Below are positions 44,854-56,455 of a stretch of DNA of 64,000 nucleotides, piece by piece. Position 1 is the stretch's first letter; the number at the start of each line of letters is the position of its first letter. Under the pieces are notes generated by a model. The model had not been told where the DNA came from and ran no database searches. It saw only the letters and a program-made list of their open reading frames with translations. The translations under genes were made by a program, and so were the position numbers. The stretch is from Anthoceros angustus (taxonomy: Eukaryota; Streptophyta; Anthocerotopsida; Anthocerotales; Anthocerotaceae): positions 1,178,001-1,242,000 of the forward strand of contig VJWM01000025.1 of NCBI GenBank assembly GCA_010909165.1, given 5' to 3'.

Positions 44854-44859
44854 GAAGCT

Positions 44860-46680
44860 TTACCCTTCAAGTACTCCACAAACTCGAATAGGTGTGTTTC
44901 CATGAACACCAACTTTATTCTTTTCTTGTCATTGCCATCTGCATCCTTGCCAACGACTTGATATTGAAAGCGTCGCCACTTAAGAACGGAATCTGCCTGA
45001 ATATCCGCACTTGTCTCCAGAGGACAGAAGAGAAGTGTGGTGACACCACACCTGTCACATGCAACAAGTCAATGACATAGTGGAGGAAAGCAAGTGGGGT
45101 TAGGCTGGAAGAAACGTGGGAACGTGTCATGTGTACAAGCTTGTGTCATGTGTACAAGCTTTGGTCATGTTTTTAGTGCTGAGGGTAAGGCTTCGTGATT
45201 TTATTTCTATGTGGATGCAGGATATGTTGCCTATGGCACACAACATTGCTAAGTATACTGGCCACAGCGATCATGTTTTGAGAAATGCTTGGCTTCAGTC
45301 TGGGCAAGTGGAAGATGCATTAAGGCCTGAAGCCAGATAGCTTAGAAGAGATAGGGTTTCTTTTCACATCATGAGGTATTTGCACATACATGTGCGTGCC
45401 TCTCTGCACAGCTTCCCTATCTATGGCTTTGCCAAAGTGCAGTTCTGTGCTTTCAGAAATATGAACACCATTTGAATGTCTATTTAGCTATGTCCACACG
45501 GTGTAGTATTCAAAAGACCCACCATAGAAGACCGAGGCAGACAACACAAGCTAGCATATAGACCTCGGATTACCACAGACGTTATTGTTCAATGGGGATG
45601 GGAACTTCACACACCAATCTCTGGACCAATCACTGGACTAAATGCTGCACCTTGATGTCATTATGCTCACCCCCCAGATGCTGCTGCTAACATTGCAAGA
45701 CCTTTCGTAGCACTGCACATCCTCCATATCCATGGCCTGCGTTGGTCGAAGGTGGACCCAGCACTAGAGGGGAGGTGGAACTGTTAGCCCCCGAGCTAGG
45801 TGCCACTCTCTTGGCCACAATTGCACAATTGAAGGTGTTTTCAGTGGCCGCCAAATACTTGCATCGGATGGAAAGGGCACAGGCTCACAAGCGATATTGG
45901 TTGAAGACGCGAGATCTGTGGATGGCGCCGTACGAGAAGGCGACGCCGCCTGCTAGAGTCGGGAACGGTACCGCTTACTTGGCCGCGAGCAGCCCAATTC
46001 AAAATCGCAGCTGAGTGAGGACAGTGGCGGCGATGGCGGCTGTGGCTGCCCGAGTCATGCTGGATGAGTGCGACGGCGGTGACTCTAGTTGTGTGGTGGA
46101 TTGAGAAGACGAAGGAAGACTTGGAGCGCCTGCTGCCTGCTGCAAGGAAGATTAGGAGCGGCTGCTGGTAGGAAGGCTGGGGGCTCGAGGCCGGAGGTTG
46201 TGCATGGGATTGGTGGCATACCCTTTTCTATCGCATTTCTGAGTACATTGTTCTGTAGGTGACACATCTGTTAACGTAGAGCGTGGCTAGGACTTGTATG
46301 TGATAAGAACATGGAGGAGGTAGCTTGGATCAAGGTTGAGGATTTCGGGTGCTGCTCTGTGCATATGCACACATCTGGTCAACATGCCCAATGAATCATT
46401 GTGGAGATCAAGACATTGTCGATTATGAGTTTGGAGATCACGAGTTTGTCGATCAGGAGTTTCACATGCGATTGTCAAGCTTCCAAGAGCTTTTTGAGAT
46501 TTCATGGAGCATACATGTGTGCTACATAACATTGTCCAACAACAAACCTTTAATAACATTGTCCAAAAACACATCCCAAAGGTGGGTTGGCCCATCCACA
46601 GACAACAAGAGTGTGTTGTCACACACTCCTATCACCGATATGACAAAATTGCAATTTGTATGCAAGGACCAGCACAAATC
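44860..46680. other. No recognised gene
   Basis: Only short, unconserved-looking open frames on both strands. It could be intronic or intergenic sequence of the minus-strand gene suggested by the flanking blocks. GTGTCATGTGTACAAGCTT is repeated in tandem (two copies) near 45126-45165. Confidence 0.4.
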
Positions 46681-46681
46681 A

Positions 46682-47779
46682 TCAACAAACTTGCTCCAAA
46701 TACACACGGTACTCGGAGGGCAACCAAAACAGCTGCGGATCCTTGCCTCCTTCTTTCTTCTTCGCCAAAGCCACTAGTGGAATTTTTCTCACACAAATAA
46801 TGTCAGTCGGCTGCATGGTTGGAACACCACGAGGCGGATAGTCTAGCAATTGATAAACAAATGTATCGCCTGGAATCATCTCATAGTAGAGGGCTCGGAC
46901 TACCTCAGTTCCGCTCTCAAATTTTCTTTTCCCCCAAGCTAGGTCGATGCAGTCCTCTTCCAACGTTTCCACTTTGGACAGGGCCTTCAACAGGTAAAAA
47001 TCAACATGCTCGGAGTTCGGGTTCTCCGCGGGGACCATAAAGACGTCGCCTACTGTGATGCCATCCGTGTCATGGAGAAGGTTCGCTGGAATCTCCAATT
47101 TGTCATTTGTTGCAGCCTTCTTCTTCAGGCGACCTGGTCATGCTGCCCTGCCTCCACCCTTCCGTTTCAAGGACCCTGGAGTTGGTTGAGGCTTTCCCCG
47201 TGCTGCAAGCCTAGTTTGTCGCATGTGTCCAAATATGTTCACCAGGTCAGCAGCAGGTGCAGGGGCCTGTACAGCCAACACCAATTCACGGGACACAGGG
47301 GCTTGTACATCCTGCTCCACCTGAGCACCTGGAAGGGCAACAACATTGCTTCCCGCCTTAGCCACTACCTTATTGGGGCCCGAGACAACTGCCACTTCCC
47401 CCGTCGTCCCAAATTGCTCATGGCTGCCACAGACAACGACTGTGTCACCAAGTGTTAAAGTGGCCTCTTGCACAAGATGCACCTTAGTGGCCTCTTGCGC
47501 AAGATGGTCCAGAGTGGCGTCTTGGACAATGCGATCCTCAGTTACCTCATGCGCAGGATTCTCGTGAGTGGCCTCTTGCACATGATGTGGCCTAGCACCT
47601 AGCCCAACATCACATGCTGGCAAATCAACAAACAAGTTGCCCGCCATGTCTGATGGCAACTGTGGCTCAATGCTTGACTGAACCACCACCATGTCATTTT
47701 CCTTCGGCAAATCATCCTGTTTGTTGCCGTCCTCGATTTCAGCTGCTAGACTCTCGACTGCGGTCCATGGCTTTGTCAA
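46682..47779 (-). pseudogene. Hypothetical minus-strand gene with one in-frame TGA
   Basis: Two open stretches, 47779-47138 and about 47135-46682, are in the same phase and separated only by one TGA, giving about 365 codons. The N-terminal part has a degenerate repeat around the pentamer VQEAT (HHVQEATHEN, IVQDATLDHLAQEATKV, LVQEATLTLG). It is followed by hydrophobic and Ala-rich sequence and a basic SLKRKGGGR segment. The C-terminal part is globular-looking: TVGDVFMVPAENPNSEHVDF, LLKALSKVETLEED and VVRALYYEMIPGDTFVYQLL. The family is not recognised. The TGA may be a true nonsense mutation, a base error, or lie in a very short intron. Confidence 0.5.
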
Positions 47780-47964
47780 CCAGCCATCCTTCTATGGTTG
47801 CAGCCTATATGCCTCAGACCTCTCAGGACTTGCCTCCTGCTCTTCTCGCCCACCTAGCACGGAAGTGCCTTGATCACAAGCATCATCAAGAACCAACCCC
47901 AAGGATTTCTGGCTTGCAGGAGTCACTGCAAATTTAAAGTAACATGTAACGCTGCAACCAGTGG

Positions 47965-48153
47965 TTTAGGGTTTAGGGTTTAGGGTTTAGGGTTTAGGGT
48001 TTAGGGTTTAGGGTTTAGGGTTTAGGGTTTAGGGTTTAGGGTTTAGGGTTTAGGGTTTAGGGTTTAGGGTTTAGGGTTTAGGGTTTAGGGTTTAGGGTTT
48101 AGGGTTTAGGGTTTAGGGTTTAGGGTTTAGGGTTTAGGGTTTAGGGTTTAGGG
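47965..48153 (+). repeat. Interstitial telomeric array, 27 perfect TTTAGGG units
   Basis: 189 bases, exactly 27 x 7, without one mismatch. TTTAGGG is the Arabidopsis-type telomere unit of most green plants. The G-rich strand is the plus strand, so a real chromosome end would lie to the right, but 16 kb of ordinary sequence follows. It is therefore internal, or marks an assembly join. Confidence 0.97.
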
Positions 48154-48389
48154 CATCACAGACTATATCAGGAGGTCTGAACACCGATAAGACCAACCTG
48201 TAAACATGCATGCAAAAGGACTTACCAGGAGATTCAAGTCCAGCCGGGTGGAGCACCAACATCAGAAAGTCGCGCCTGCCTGGGGCCTCGACGCCCGTTG
48301 GTTTTTTTTTCGGGAGGTGGATTTCTAGAGAGAAATGACCTTTTGGTCATTGTTTTACTCAATATAGTAAAATTTATTACAATGAGTGA

Positions 48390-48500
48390 AAAACATGCCG
48401 ATGGGGTGAAAATAATCCACCTTCAATGTTAAAACATGCCGATGGGGTGAAAATAATCCACCATCAATGTTAAAAGGTGGCAATAGGGTAAAAAAAATGA
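48390..48500. repeat. 41-base tandem repeat
   Basis: AAAACATGCCGATGGGGTG and its downstream ATAATCCACC repeat at 48390-48430 and 48431-48471, with a degenerate third copy to about 48500. The rest of 48160-49800 is AT-rich and without recognised genes. Confidence 0.8.
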
Positions 48501-48814
48501 CCACCAAGTGAATACTGTACTCTAGTAGAAGCTAATTCTAGAAATCCCACCAAAATCGCTAATCTAGCAAAAACATTTTCTAAGTAATATTCATGGATCC
48601 AAAGATATACAAAAGACCAACAAAGAAACGCTTTGCGAGTTTCTTGTATATCCAGAATGGCATGAAATACAAATTCAAGTAATGCAAAGTAAATACCAGA
48701 ATAGATTGAACTCTGCTTCAACCACGATAAAACCTAAAACGAAAACGTAAATTAGCACCAAACCAATAATTAGGCTGATTACTAGGGACACCCATAAAAG
48801 GGTGACTAACGCTA

Positions 48815-49420
48815 ACTAAAGCTGACAGACCAACCATACCTTCTAAAAAGGGGGCCAGCCTCAACCAAAGCCTGAAAGACAGAAAAATGAGGTTAGATAG
48901 CTGTCATAGTAGAAACAAACAACGGGCTAACATACACAGATAGCCTGAAAACAACAAGACAGAAAGTAATCCACAATAGAAAAAAACGACAGTGGACAAC
49001 CGTATCGCAGATAACTCACACTTGCACCAACATGCAGATGTTACGCCCACCAGATGCAACTACCCTTGTCTTGAGGAAGACTACCGTAAACGTTGACTCA
49101 AGCCGATGTCCAAAACATACGAGATAAGCATTAGATCAAGGAAAAAACTGAAAACAATTATCACTAACTGAAGCTGACAGACCAACCATACCACATAAAA
49201 AAGGGGGCCAGCCTTAACCAGAGCCTGAAAGACAGAAAATGGACATAAAATAGCTATCATATAAGAAGAAATAAAAACGGCTAACATAAAAAGCGCGGAT
49301 AACTGGACACAACAAGATGTAAAGAAACCACCATAAGACAAAATGACAAAACGACAACAAGGTATCAAGATAATCGATAGCTTGCACCAAACATGCGGAT
49401 GTTACGTCCAATACTTCCGG
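48815..49420. repeat. Diverged direct duplication of about 250 bases
   Basis: AAGCTGACAGACCAACCATACC starts a shared block at about 48819 and again at about 49158. Both continue AAGGGGGCCAGCC, AGCCTGAAAGACAG and CTTGCACCAA-CATGC-GATGTTACG. The copies differ by substitutions more than by indels, unlike the retroelement copies to the left. Confidence 0.75.
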
Positions 49421-49839
49421 CCGACATTACTCCCATAGATCGCAACAACATCGTGAGACAAGAACGTAACAACGTATGATTGATATAACAGACCAAAGTG
49501 GTCTAGCAATATAACTTGCATAAAACAAGGTGAAGGAACCGCAACGGTCGAACACAAGAAGTCCAAGCACGTACCAACAAAACAAGGAAGCAACCAACAA
49601 ACAAAGACCATCAAAGAACATGATACCATCTTTCCTACAAACAAAACAAAGGACACAAAGACGCTTTTCACGATTCGTGTTAAGAAACACGAGCATGCAA
49701 CCACCCTAGGCAATAGCATTGCTCAAACGCAGGCTCGATCGCTAAGCTAAGCTTTGCTTTGAAGGCTTACTCGGTCATTTCTTAAACGACTGTGCACCAT
49801 GGCCTTCGTAATGAGCATTCAAAACGGAGCAACAAAACA

Positions 49840-50200
49840 ACAAAGGGCCTTCAAACAGAGCATAGAATAGACCTTGGCCTTGAACAAAAGCTGGAGAAAG
49901 GCCTTAGCCTTCGTGACGCTAAAAGAACCTTGGCCTTCGGAAAAGAGTGGACAAGGCCATAGCCTTTCGAACACGGCATAAAAGAACCTTGACGTAAACA
50001 AAAGACCTATGCCTTTAGAGCATAGCGCAGCACCTTGGCCTACGAAAAGACAGAGAAGAACTTTGCCTTCGGAGCAGAAGCGCAGCACCTTCGCCTTCGA
50101 AAAGCCAGCATGCATAAAGACCTATGCCTTCGGAGCAAGAGCGCAAAGACCTAAGCCTACGAAAAGACAAAGATGAGGAAAGACATCTATGTCCGGACAA
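49840..50200. repeat. Degenerate minisatellite around CCTTGGCCTTCG
   Basis: Imperfect units of roughly 30-45 bases containing ACCTTGGCCTTCGGA or GACCTATGCCTTCGGAGC and AAAAGA. At least eight occur from 49850 to 50180. No protein is proposed. Confidence 0.65.
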
Positions 50201-50219
50201 GCCGCTTATATAGGCCAAG

Positions 50220-51448
50220 AACCCTAGCCGTTCTCACTGCTGGCGCCCATTCTCTCTCTACCAAACCACATTTGAATTTCTCGAACCTAAAATACCGAGC
50301 CGGGTCCAAACATATCTAGGTTCGCGATTCGTTCGCCGCCGCCGCCCTCCTCACCCAAACCTAGTTTCCAAGTTCCAAACCTAGCTTACCTTCACCAAAC
50401 CTAGCCTACCTCCACCAAACCTAATGTCCGAACCCCAAAGCGGCGTGGCGTAACACAAACCTGCCGCCGAATCAGAGCCTGCCACGTTGACACCAGCCGC
50501 GAACCATCTAGAACCCTAAAACTTCAGTACATAAACAACTGCCACCCTAAACCAGCCGCGCGCCACCGCCCATCACGCCGTCAAGCTCACTGTGTTTTTG
50601 GTGCTATTGATTGCAAAAGGTTCTGGCATCTGGGTGTAGGGTCGCCGCCACCGCCCATCACGCCGCCAAAGATCTTACACCGCATCGTCATCCTGGCGTT
50701 CTCGGGAGGTTTTGCATCCTCGGCGCTCTTTACGATCAAAGATCCTCCCGAGGTGATCGCCGCCACCGAACTCTCGCTCGGGTTTCTTCGCTTTGATCAT
50801 CTGCGGATTTGTGATGCCACCACCATGTGCATTTGTGAAGTCATCCTTGCTGGTCCTTCTTGGGCGATGCTAATCTTGCCTGCTGTATCGCTCCAAATTT
50901 ATCGTTGTCGGCGAGTTGGCTAAGACGATTCAGCCACCGCGCCTGTGCACATCCTATCCATCGGGCATAGCACAGGCGGCGCCCGCCACAGGTGCCGATC
51001 GGTGCAAGACATCGCCGCAACGACAAGCGTTCCGCGATCGCCTGCGGCATGACGCCGGCCCCAGTCTGGAATCGATCGGCCGCCATGGCACAGGATGAGA
51101 AGCGAGATCGAGAACGCAGGATGAACAAGGCGGGAGGGAAAGTCGTAATGGATCGTGAACGCTGGATGGCTCGTGCGGCCGCTCCTTGAAGTTCCAGACG
51201 TCGGAATGCGCTGTACCGCACCGGAGGTGAACAACTGGACGTGAAGGTTTGGCCGTGCGTGGCGGGGAGCGCCCAAGCTCAACACGGGCTCGATCGACGA
51301 CGCGCAGCAGACTACACGTCCGCCATGGTGGTGGCGGAGGCGACGGCATCGGCCACGGCGGAGGAGAGGAAATCACCGCCACCCGACAATCCATGTGGTT
51401 TGTGGCTTTCAGTCAAGCCGTGCTTCATGTGGGAAGTGTTGAAGCGCA
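50220..51448. other. GC-rich stretch, no gene recognised
   Basis: Contains GCCGCCGCC runs and the ACCAAACCTAG strings repeated near 50360-50425, with short open frames on both strands. It might include first exons of a gene, but no start, splice pattern or domain is convincing. Confidence 0.4.
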
Positions 51449-52190
51449 CGGCAGCCGGATCTCTTTGCAGCAGTAAGAAATAGCCCATGAATGAGTTTGA
51501 TATCGATTCTACCGTGTGAAATGACCGACGATATTCTCTTTGTGCAGACTCTTGGTCGTTAAGAATTGCGTTGACTCGCGGCACTTCAACGAAAAGCAAG
51601 GTAATCGCACAAGTTCAGAATATTGTCGTCAATCCTCCTCACGTAAACCGATCCGCTTTCGGTGTAGGCAACAAGTCGCTTGGTTCCACCAAGGTGTTCC
51701 TACGCTCTTCCAGTTAGTTTCGACTGATTTCTTGCAATATGCAATTTGTTTCAAGAAGGTTTTAGTGTAGGCTCGACTCTGGCGATGTTGTAGAAACGTG
51801 ATACGTTGGTCCGTTGTTATCTTTATGCGTGTACAGCATGTGCGGTGTTCCGTCTGCCATGTGTTTGTGCATGTTATCATTGTAAAGCGTCTTTCAGTGC
51901 TGATCAAAAGCCACTAATCAAGAAACGTCTGATAAGTTTTGATGTCTTTGCAGCAGAAGAAATAGACCATGACTGAGTTTGATGTCCGTTCTACTGTATG
52001 AAATGACTGACGCTAATCCCTTTGTGCAGCACCAGTGGTCGTTCAGCCCTCAGCGTTGACTCGCGTCGGCACTTCAACGAAAAGCAAGGTAATCAACCAC
52101 AGGTTCAACAATATTGTCATCAGTCCTCCTGACGGAAACTAATCCGTACGCCGTGTGTAGGCAGCAGGTCGCTTGGCTTCCACTAAGGCG
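51449..52190. repeat. Direct duplication of a 240-base exon-like block
   Basis: Blocks at about 51453-51690 and 51945-52185 share TCTTTGCAGCAG, TTTGTGCAG, GGCACTTCAACGAAAAGCAAG followed by GTAATC, and GCTTGG-TTCCAC-AAGG. In both, a 55-60 base stretch sits between a pyrimidine-TGCAG acceptor-like site and a GTAATC donor-like site, which suggests a duplicated exon of a non-coding or unknown gene. No protein family is recognised. Confidence 0.45.
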
Positions 52191-52610
52191 ATGTCAAGCA
52201 CAACACGAGAGCGCTGATCGAGTACCATCATCAGAACACACTAGGCGTTCGCGCTTAACAATTTCCATTTCTTGTGTACGAAATCTAAACGCTTATACCG
52301 AAGAAGTTGGTAAGCATCAACTGGTTTTTGAACGCTCTGTAACTTAAGAACCGCAGTAGCTTAAAGTATACGGTGATGCACGAGTATGCTGAAGATGCAA
52401 AGATGGGATCGACCGGTGTATACCCTTTCAACCTGGGTAGAAGATACTTAGAAAGTAAGCAACCCTAAAACTATGAAAATACTAAGGTAAAATAATGGAG
52501 AAAAGCTCGAACACTATAAAGTACGAAGTGAAAAATCCGTAACTTTGCTTGAAAGAGAGAGAAAAGAAAGCTATGTCGGGTGGATAGGGCAACAACTCTT
52601 AAAATGACGC

Positions 52611-52678
52611 CGGCCCCATCCTCGGCCGCCATGGTGGTGGCGTCTCGGCCCCATCCTCGGCCGCCATGGTGGTGGCGG
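52611..52678. repeat. 35-base tandem duplication
   Basis: CGGCCCCATCCTCGGCCGCC followed by ATGGTGGTGGC is present twice, at 52611-52645 and 52646-52678. Bases 52200-52600 and 52680-53230 show no recognised gene. Confidence 0.8.
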
Positions 52679-53239
52679 AGGCGACGGCGACGGCCTAGAA
52701 CGGTCTCGGCCTAACGGCCTCGACCGTTTTCGCCGTGACGCCTCCGTGCTCGTTCCCCTGATTGATTGTCCACTTGCCATGTATCCCTTGCCTTCTTTCA
52801 AGCGTCTTTCCATAATTTTGAAGTCACGAAGGCAGGCATGATACTCCTCTATTCACTCCATTTCTTGCTCAAGCTGCCATATCTTAGGGTCTACATAGCT
52901 CTTAAAAGGCCAGCCTTTGGCTTTCAGCCCCTATGGCGGGAGATGGAGCTTGCAGTCTATTCGTGGGCAGGTCACGAACGATTGAAACTTTTTGAACCGG
53001 CATGCGTCATAGAAGCAATGCCCACAAGGGAGAAATACAAAGTCTTAACAAGAAAACCACCTACACACACCATGCCAATCAGCTTTGTTAGCATCCAGAA
53101 CACCCAAAGCACTCGGAACGGGCATGAAGCAAAAGTGGAATGGAAGTTTTACCTGGTACACACAGCACACATAATAACTTCCACAGGCCCAACCTGCCTT
53201 GTGTGGATGGGTGCTGCAGTCCATTGTGGACAAGATGAT

Positions 53240-53695
53240 ATGGCTTCCTAACCGCCAAGGAATGCAGCCGGCACAAAGTGTCATGAAATTCCTGAGCTAA
53301 GCGACATTTCTCGTCGAGCTTCTCATGTTTCTTGGTGATGGCCTGCAGGGCAGCCTCAACCTCTCCAACAACAACTGGTGCTTGACCTGAGCGACCGCTA
53401 TAGCCTCAGCCTGCAAAATGACATGAAATGGCTTGTCATCCAACCAACACAAGCAGCATCATATCAAACATTATGCGTGAGAATATTGTATTCGGTAAAG
53501 GGAGCCATTACCTTGGGGTCCACTTCCACGTTACCTGCAACATGTGCCACCGCGAAGTCAGCAACATAAAGCCTACATAATGCAACTTGTTCTCCTCGTA
53601 AAGAGCCTTTGCTGCTAAAGCACTCTCCTCCTGGGTGACTTGGGCAAGGACTCCTGCAAGCTCCCCCTTCACAATCGTCTGAACATCAAGTGTGT
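53240..53695 (-). CDS. Minus-strand coiled-coil coding fragments
   Basis: One exon-like block (about 53695-53525) reads DVQTIVKGELAGVLAQVTQ then ESALAAKALYEENKLHYVG and ends at a CAG/GTAACG donor-like site. A second (about 53395-53240) reads EVEAALQAITKKHEKLDEKC then RLAQEFHDTLCRLHSLAV, strongly helical with heptad-like leucines. Together they suggest two exons of a coiled-coil protein on the minus strand. The exact splice junctions and phase could not be fixed, and the family is unknown. Confidence 0.4.
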
Positions 53696-54123
53696 GCCAT
53701 GGATGGTCTCAAAAAGCATTGTCAGAACTCGAGGAACTTTGTTCGTGGGTGGACCCACATTCTCACATGCTCTGAGCCAAGTCTACATCCATGACAAAAC
53801 AGTCAGTTCTAGTCAAATGGTCACACAAGGCCAATATGTCCAAGCCAAGACTCCACTCATGACGAACAAGAGACTTGTGGACAAATGGTCATATGTCCAA
53901 ACAACACCAAGCCTGCAAGAGCTAAATGGCACAGAGAGACAAAAAGGCATGGAGCACCAAATCTAAAGTCAGTGATGAGCATGCATACAGTGCCTAAGAG
54001 GCACAAATCAAGGTAAATAGGTCAGAGTGACCAAGAGGGCCACTCTACCCAAAATCAGTAGTGTCATACAAGTACGGGTTCAAATGCACTCTCGTCAACG
54101 AGTGACAAAAGGTGCACCATTAT

Positions 54124-54234
54124 GTGATGCTTCTTTGTGATCGGTGCAATAGGGGATACCATATGTTTTGTGTTCAACCACCCCTTGATGACATTCCGGA
54201 AGAAGATTGGTTCTGTGCACAATGCACAACTTGA
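54124..54234 (+). pseudogene. PHD-finger fragment
   Basis: Reads VMLLCDRCNRGYHMFC then VQPPLDDIPEEDWFCAQC and stops at once (TGA at 54232-54234). This is the second two-thirds of a PHD finger: C-x2-C, H-x2-C and the last C-x2-C are all present. The first C-x2-C pair is not visible upstream, where a TGA closes the frame at 54103-54105, unless it lies in a separate exon. The sequence resembles the PHD-like end of Gypsy-2 (LMLL-x-GKCNAGYHVFC, DWF-C), so it may derive from a related element. A host chromatin gene is the alternative. Confidence 0.7.
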
Positions 54235-54305
54235 GGTGCGTACGTATGTAGTCCTACTAATGATAATGTTTTGACTTGGAGTTTCACATTATCGGGGGAG
54301 GATTA

Positions 54306-55081
54306 GTTTGCACCTATATCTGCGTATTAGATTTGTTTATATTTGCATATTAGATTTGTTTTGCTTGGTTGTCTGTTGAGGAAGTGCTCATATGAATGCA
54401 AGTGCTTACCTCGTACGATAGCTATCATGCCGTGTGGGTTTAACACTTGGGTTTAGTGTTTGATTATCATTAATTAATCTAATTACTTATCTTTAAGTAA
54501 GTAATTAGCATTGATAATCTAAAGCACTTATGTTAATTAAGCATTGATTAGTGTTAATTAAACATGGTTAGCAATAGCTAAGTGGATAAGCTTAAGTAAT
54601 ATGCTTTGGCATATTCCTTGCATATTATAGTGTATTCTTAGGATACAATAGCTAAGTTGATAAGTTCAAGTAATATGTTTTAGCATATTCCTTGCATATT
54701 ATAGTATATTCTTAGGATATTTCCGGCTTATGCTGATGCCAATAGGATATCTTATGAATATGCCGATGTCAAGGGCTAGTATATATAGACCCTTTCACAG
54801 AGGACAAGCTCATATCATAGCTTCTCCTCTAGATATGCAATGCAAGGGTGTTGTGGAGGCCAAAGCTATGACTCCGAGAGCGATGTGTGAGGAATTTGCG
54901 TGTTGTTCTCGTGGGGAGAGTGTGTTTGTGCCACGATGTGCAAGCTACTACCTCCTATTGTTATTGGTTTGCACCTATATCTGCGTATTAGATTTGTTTA
55001 TATTTGCGTATTAGATTTGTTTTGCTTGGTTGTCTGTTGAGGAAGTGCTCATATGAATGCAAATGCTTACCTCGTGCGATA
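54306..55081. repeat. 116-base direct repeats flanking a TATA-containing segment
   Basis: GTTTGCACCTATATCTGCG to the end GCGATAG (or ACGATAG) occurs at 54307-54421 and 54966-55081 with only three or so differences. Between them lie a 75-base tandem repeat (54572-54720, units starting AATAGCTAAGT) and TATATATAGACCC at 54779-54791. This could be a small terminal-repeat element or an LTR inserted between duplicated sequence. No primer site is evident next to the left copy. Confidence 0.6.
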
Positions 55082-55537
55082 GATGTCCGACGCCTTTGGC
55101 ACCTATTTTGAAAAGTTTGTCTTCGTGCACAGACTGCAAATCCAACCTAGTTTCGGCACCGGTGTCCTAGTGCTTATGATATTGGGTCCTTCTGAAAATT
55201 CGGTTATTCGGTGCCGGGGCACTTTTCTTTTTCGAATAACATGAGGTTTTGTGTATAGTTTGGAATGCGGACATATAGGTGGGCATATGGCCGATGTGGG
55301 ATCTTGTGTCTTATACCTCTAGTTTCCCACTATATTACCAAATCACATGTGTTCATGCATGTATCGTCTTCCGTTAAGTGACATGTAGACACATATCCTT
55401 ATTGTTTTTTATGGTGCCACAACCTTATGAACTGTGTAGGCAAGATGTCGGGCATACATGGACCAATGTGTACAAAAAGTATTGTTAGCATATTGAGGTC
55501 TTGTTTGTAGTTTTTAGCTCAACACATTGATTCATAA

Positions 55538-55661
55538 ATTGTCACAAATGTAAAGATTCAAAATGACACCCTGATTCAAAAATTGTCACAAATGTAAAGA
55601 TTCAAAATGACACCCTGATTCAGAAATTGTCAAAAATGTAAAGATTCAAAATGACACCCTG
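55538..55661. repeat. 44-base tandem repeat, about 2.8 copies
   Basis: Units starting ATTGTCACAAATGTAAAG lie at 55538, 55582 and 55626, each containing ATTCAAAATGACACCCTG. Bases 55090-55530 and 55670-56170 show no recognised gene. Confidence 0.9.
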
Positions 55662-56175
55662 TGTTTGCTAAAATGCCCTAAAAAATGCTTAAAACAGGGG
55701 TATTTTCCAACTTGCTCCAACCATGGACCTTTCTTAATAGGGTCGAATGGCATCAGAAAGCTAGAGATGGTGCTTTCGACAACTACGGTCAACGCAAATA
55801 TTGTGCTTTTTGCCCATGGTTTTTGAAAAAAACACCCAATACAGAGTTCTATTTTCAATTTGAAGGTCGAATTTGGCCAATTGGACATCAGTCTTAAAAA
55901 AGTGGAGTCTGTCTCCACTTCTTAGGAGACCTTATTACGGCAGCACAAACTTCCAAGCTTTGACATGTCGCTAAACTATCCTTTCCTTGCAACCATCTTA
56001 CGACGCTATGGACTAGCCTTGTAGGCTATTCTTTCAGCCGAAACTAACAAACACCCCCTTTCCAACAAAGTGGGCCAAGCACGTAGTTAGAAGTAACAAC
56101 ACCACACACCAACAGCATTAGGTCTCCCACGGGATGACTCGCAGTCAACACCTTCAATGTTGCTCTTTACTTTAG

Positions 56176-56455
56176 CAAGAGTCAACAAGAATACATGAGA
56201 GATCCAAGGGAACTCTCCATCTTTACCTGAGCAAGAGTCAACAAAAATACATGAGAGATCCCAAGGAGCTCTCCATCTTTGCCTGAGCAAGAGTCAACGA
56301 GAATACATGAGAGATCCGAGAGAGCTTCCCATCTTTGCCTAAGCAAGAGTCAACAAGACTGCATGAGAGATTCGAGAGAGCTCCCCATCTTTGCCTAAGC
56401 AAGAGTCAACAAGAATATATGAGAGATCTGAGAGAGCTCCCCATCTTTGCCTAAG
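56176..56455. repeat. 56-base tandem repeat, five copies
   Basis: Units begin CAAGAGTCAAC at 56176, 56232, 56288, 56344 and 56400. Each carries ATGAGAGAT and CATCTTTGCCT. The later copies share AGAGAGCTCCCC. The array abuts a TATATAGG box at about 56460. Confidence 0.9.

Noticed and set aside
51475-51530. C/D-box snoRNA-like ATGA and CTGA motifs in the duplicated block
   Set aside because: Box C and D are not in consensus form or spacing in both copies, and no terminal stem pairs.
51709-51720. STKVFLRSS-like string suggesting a myosin motor end
   Set aside because: Only a handful of residues match and no other myosin motif is nearby.
55538-56455. Regularly spaced direct repeats that could suggest a CRISPR array
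   Set aside because: The whole units repeat head to tail without unique spacers, and the DNA is eukaryotic. They are minisatellites.
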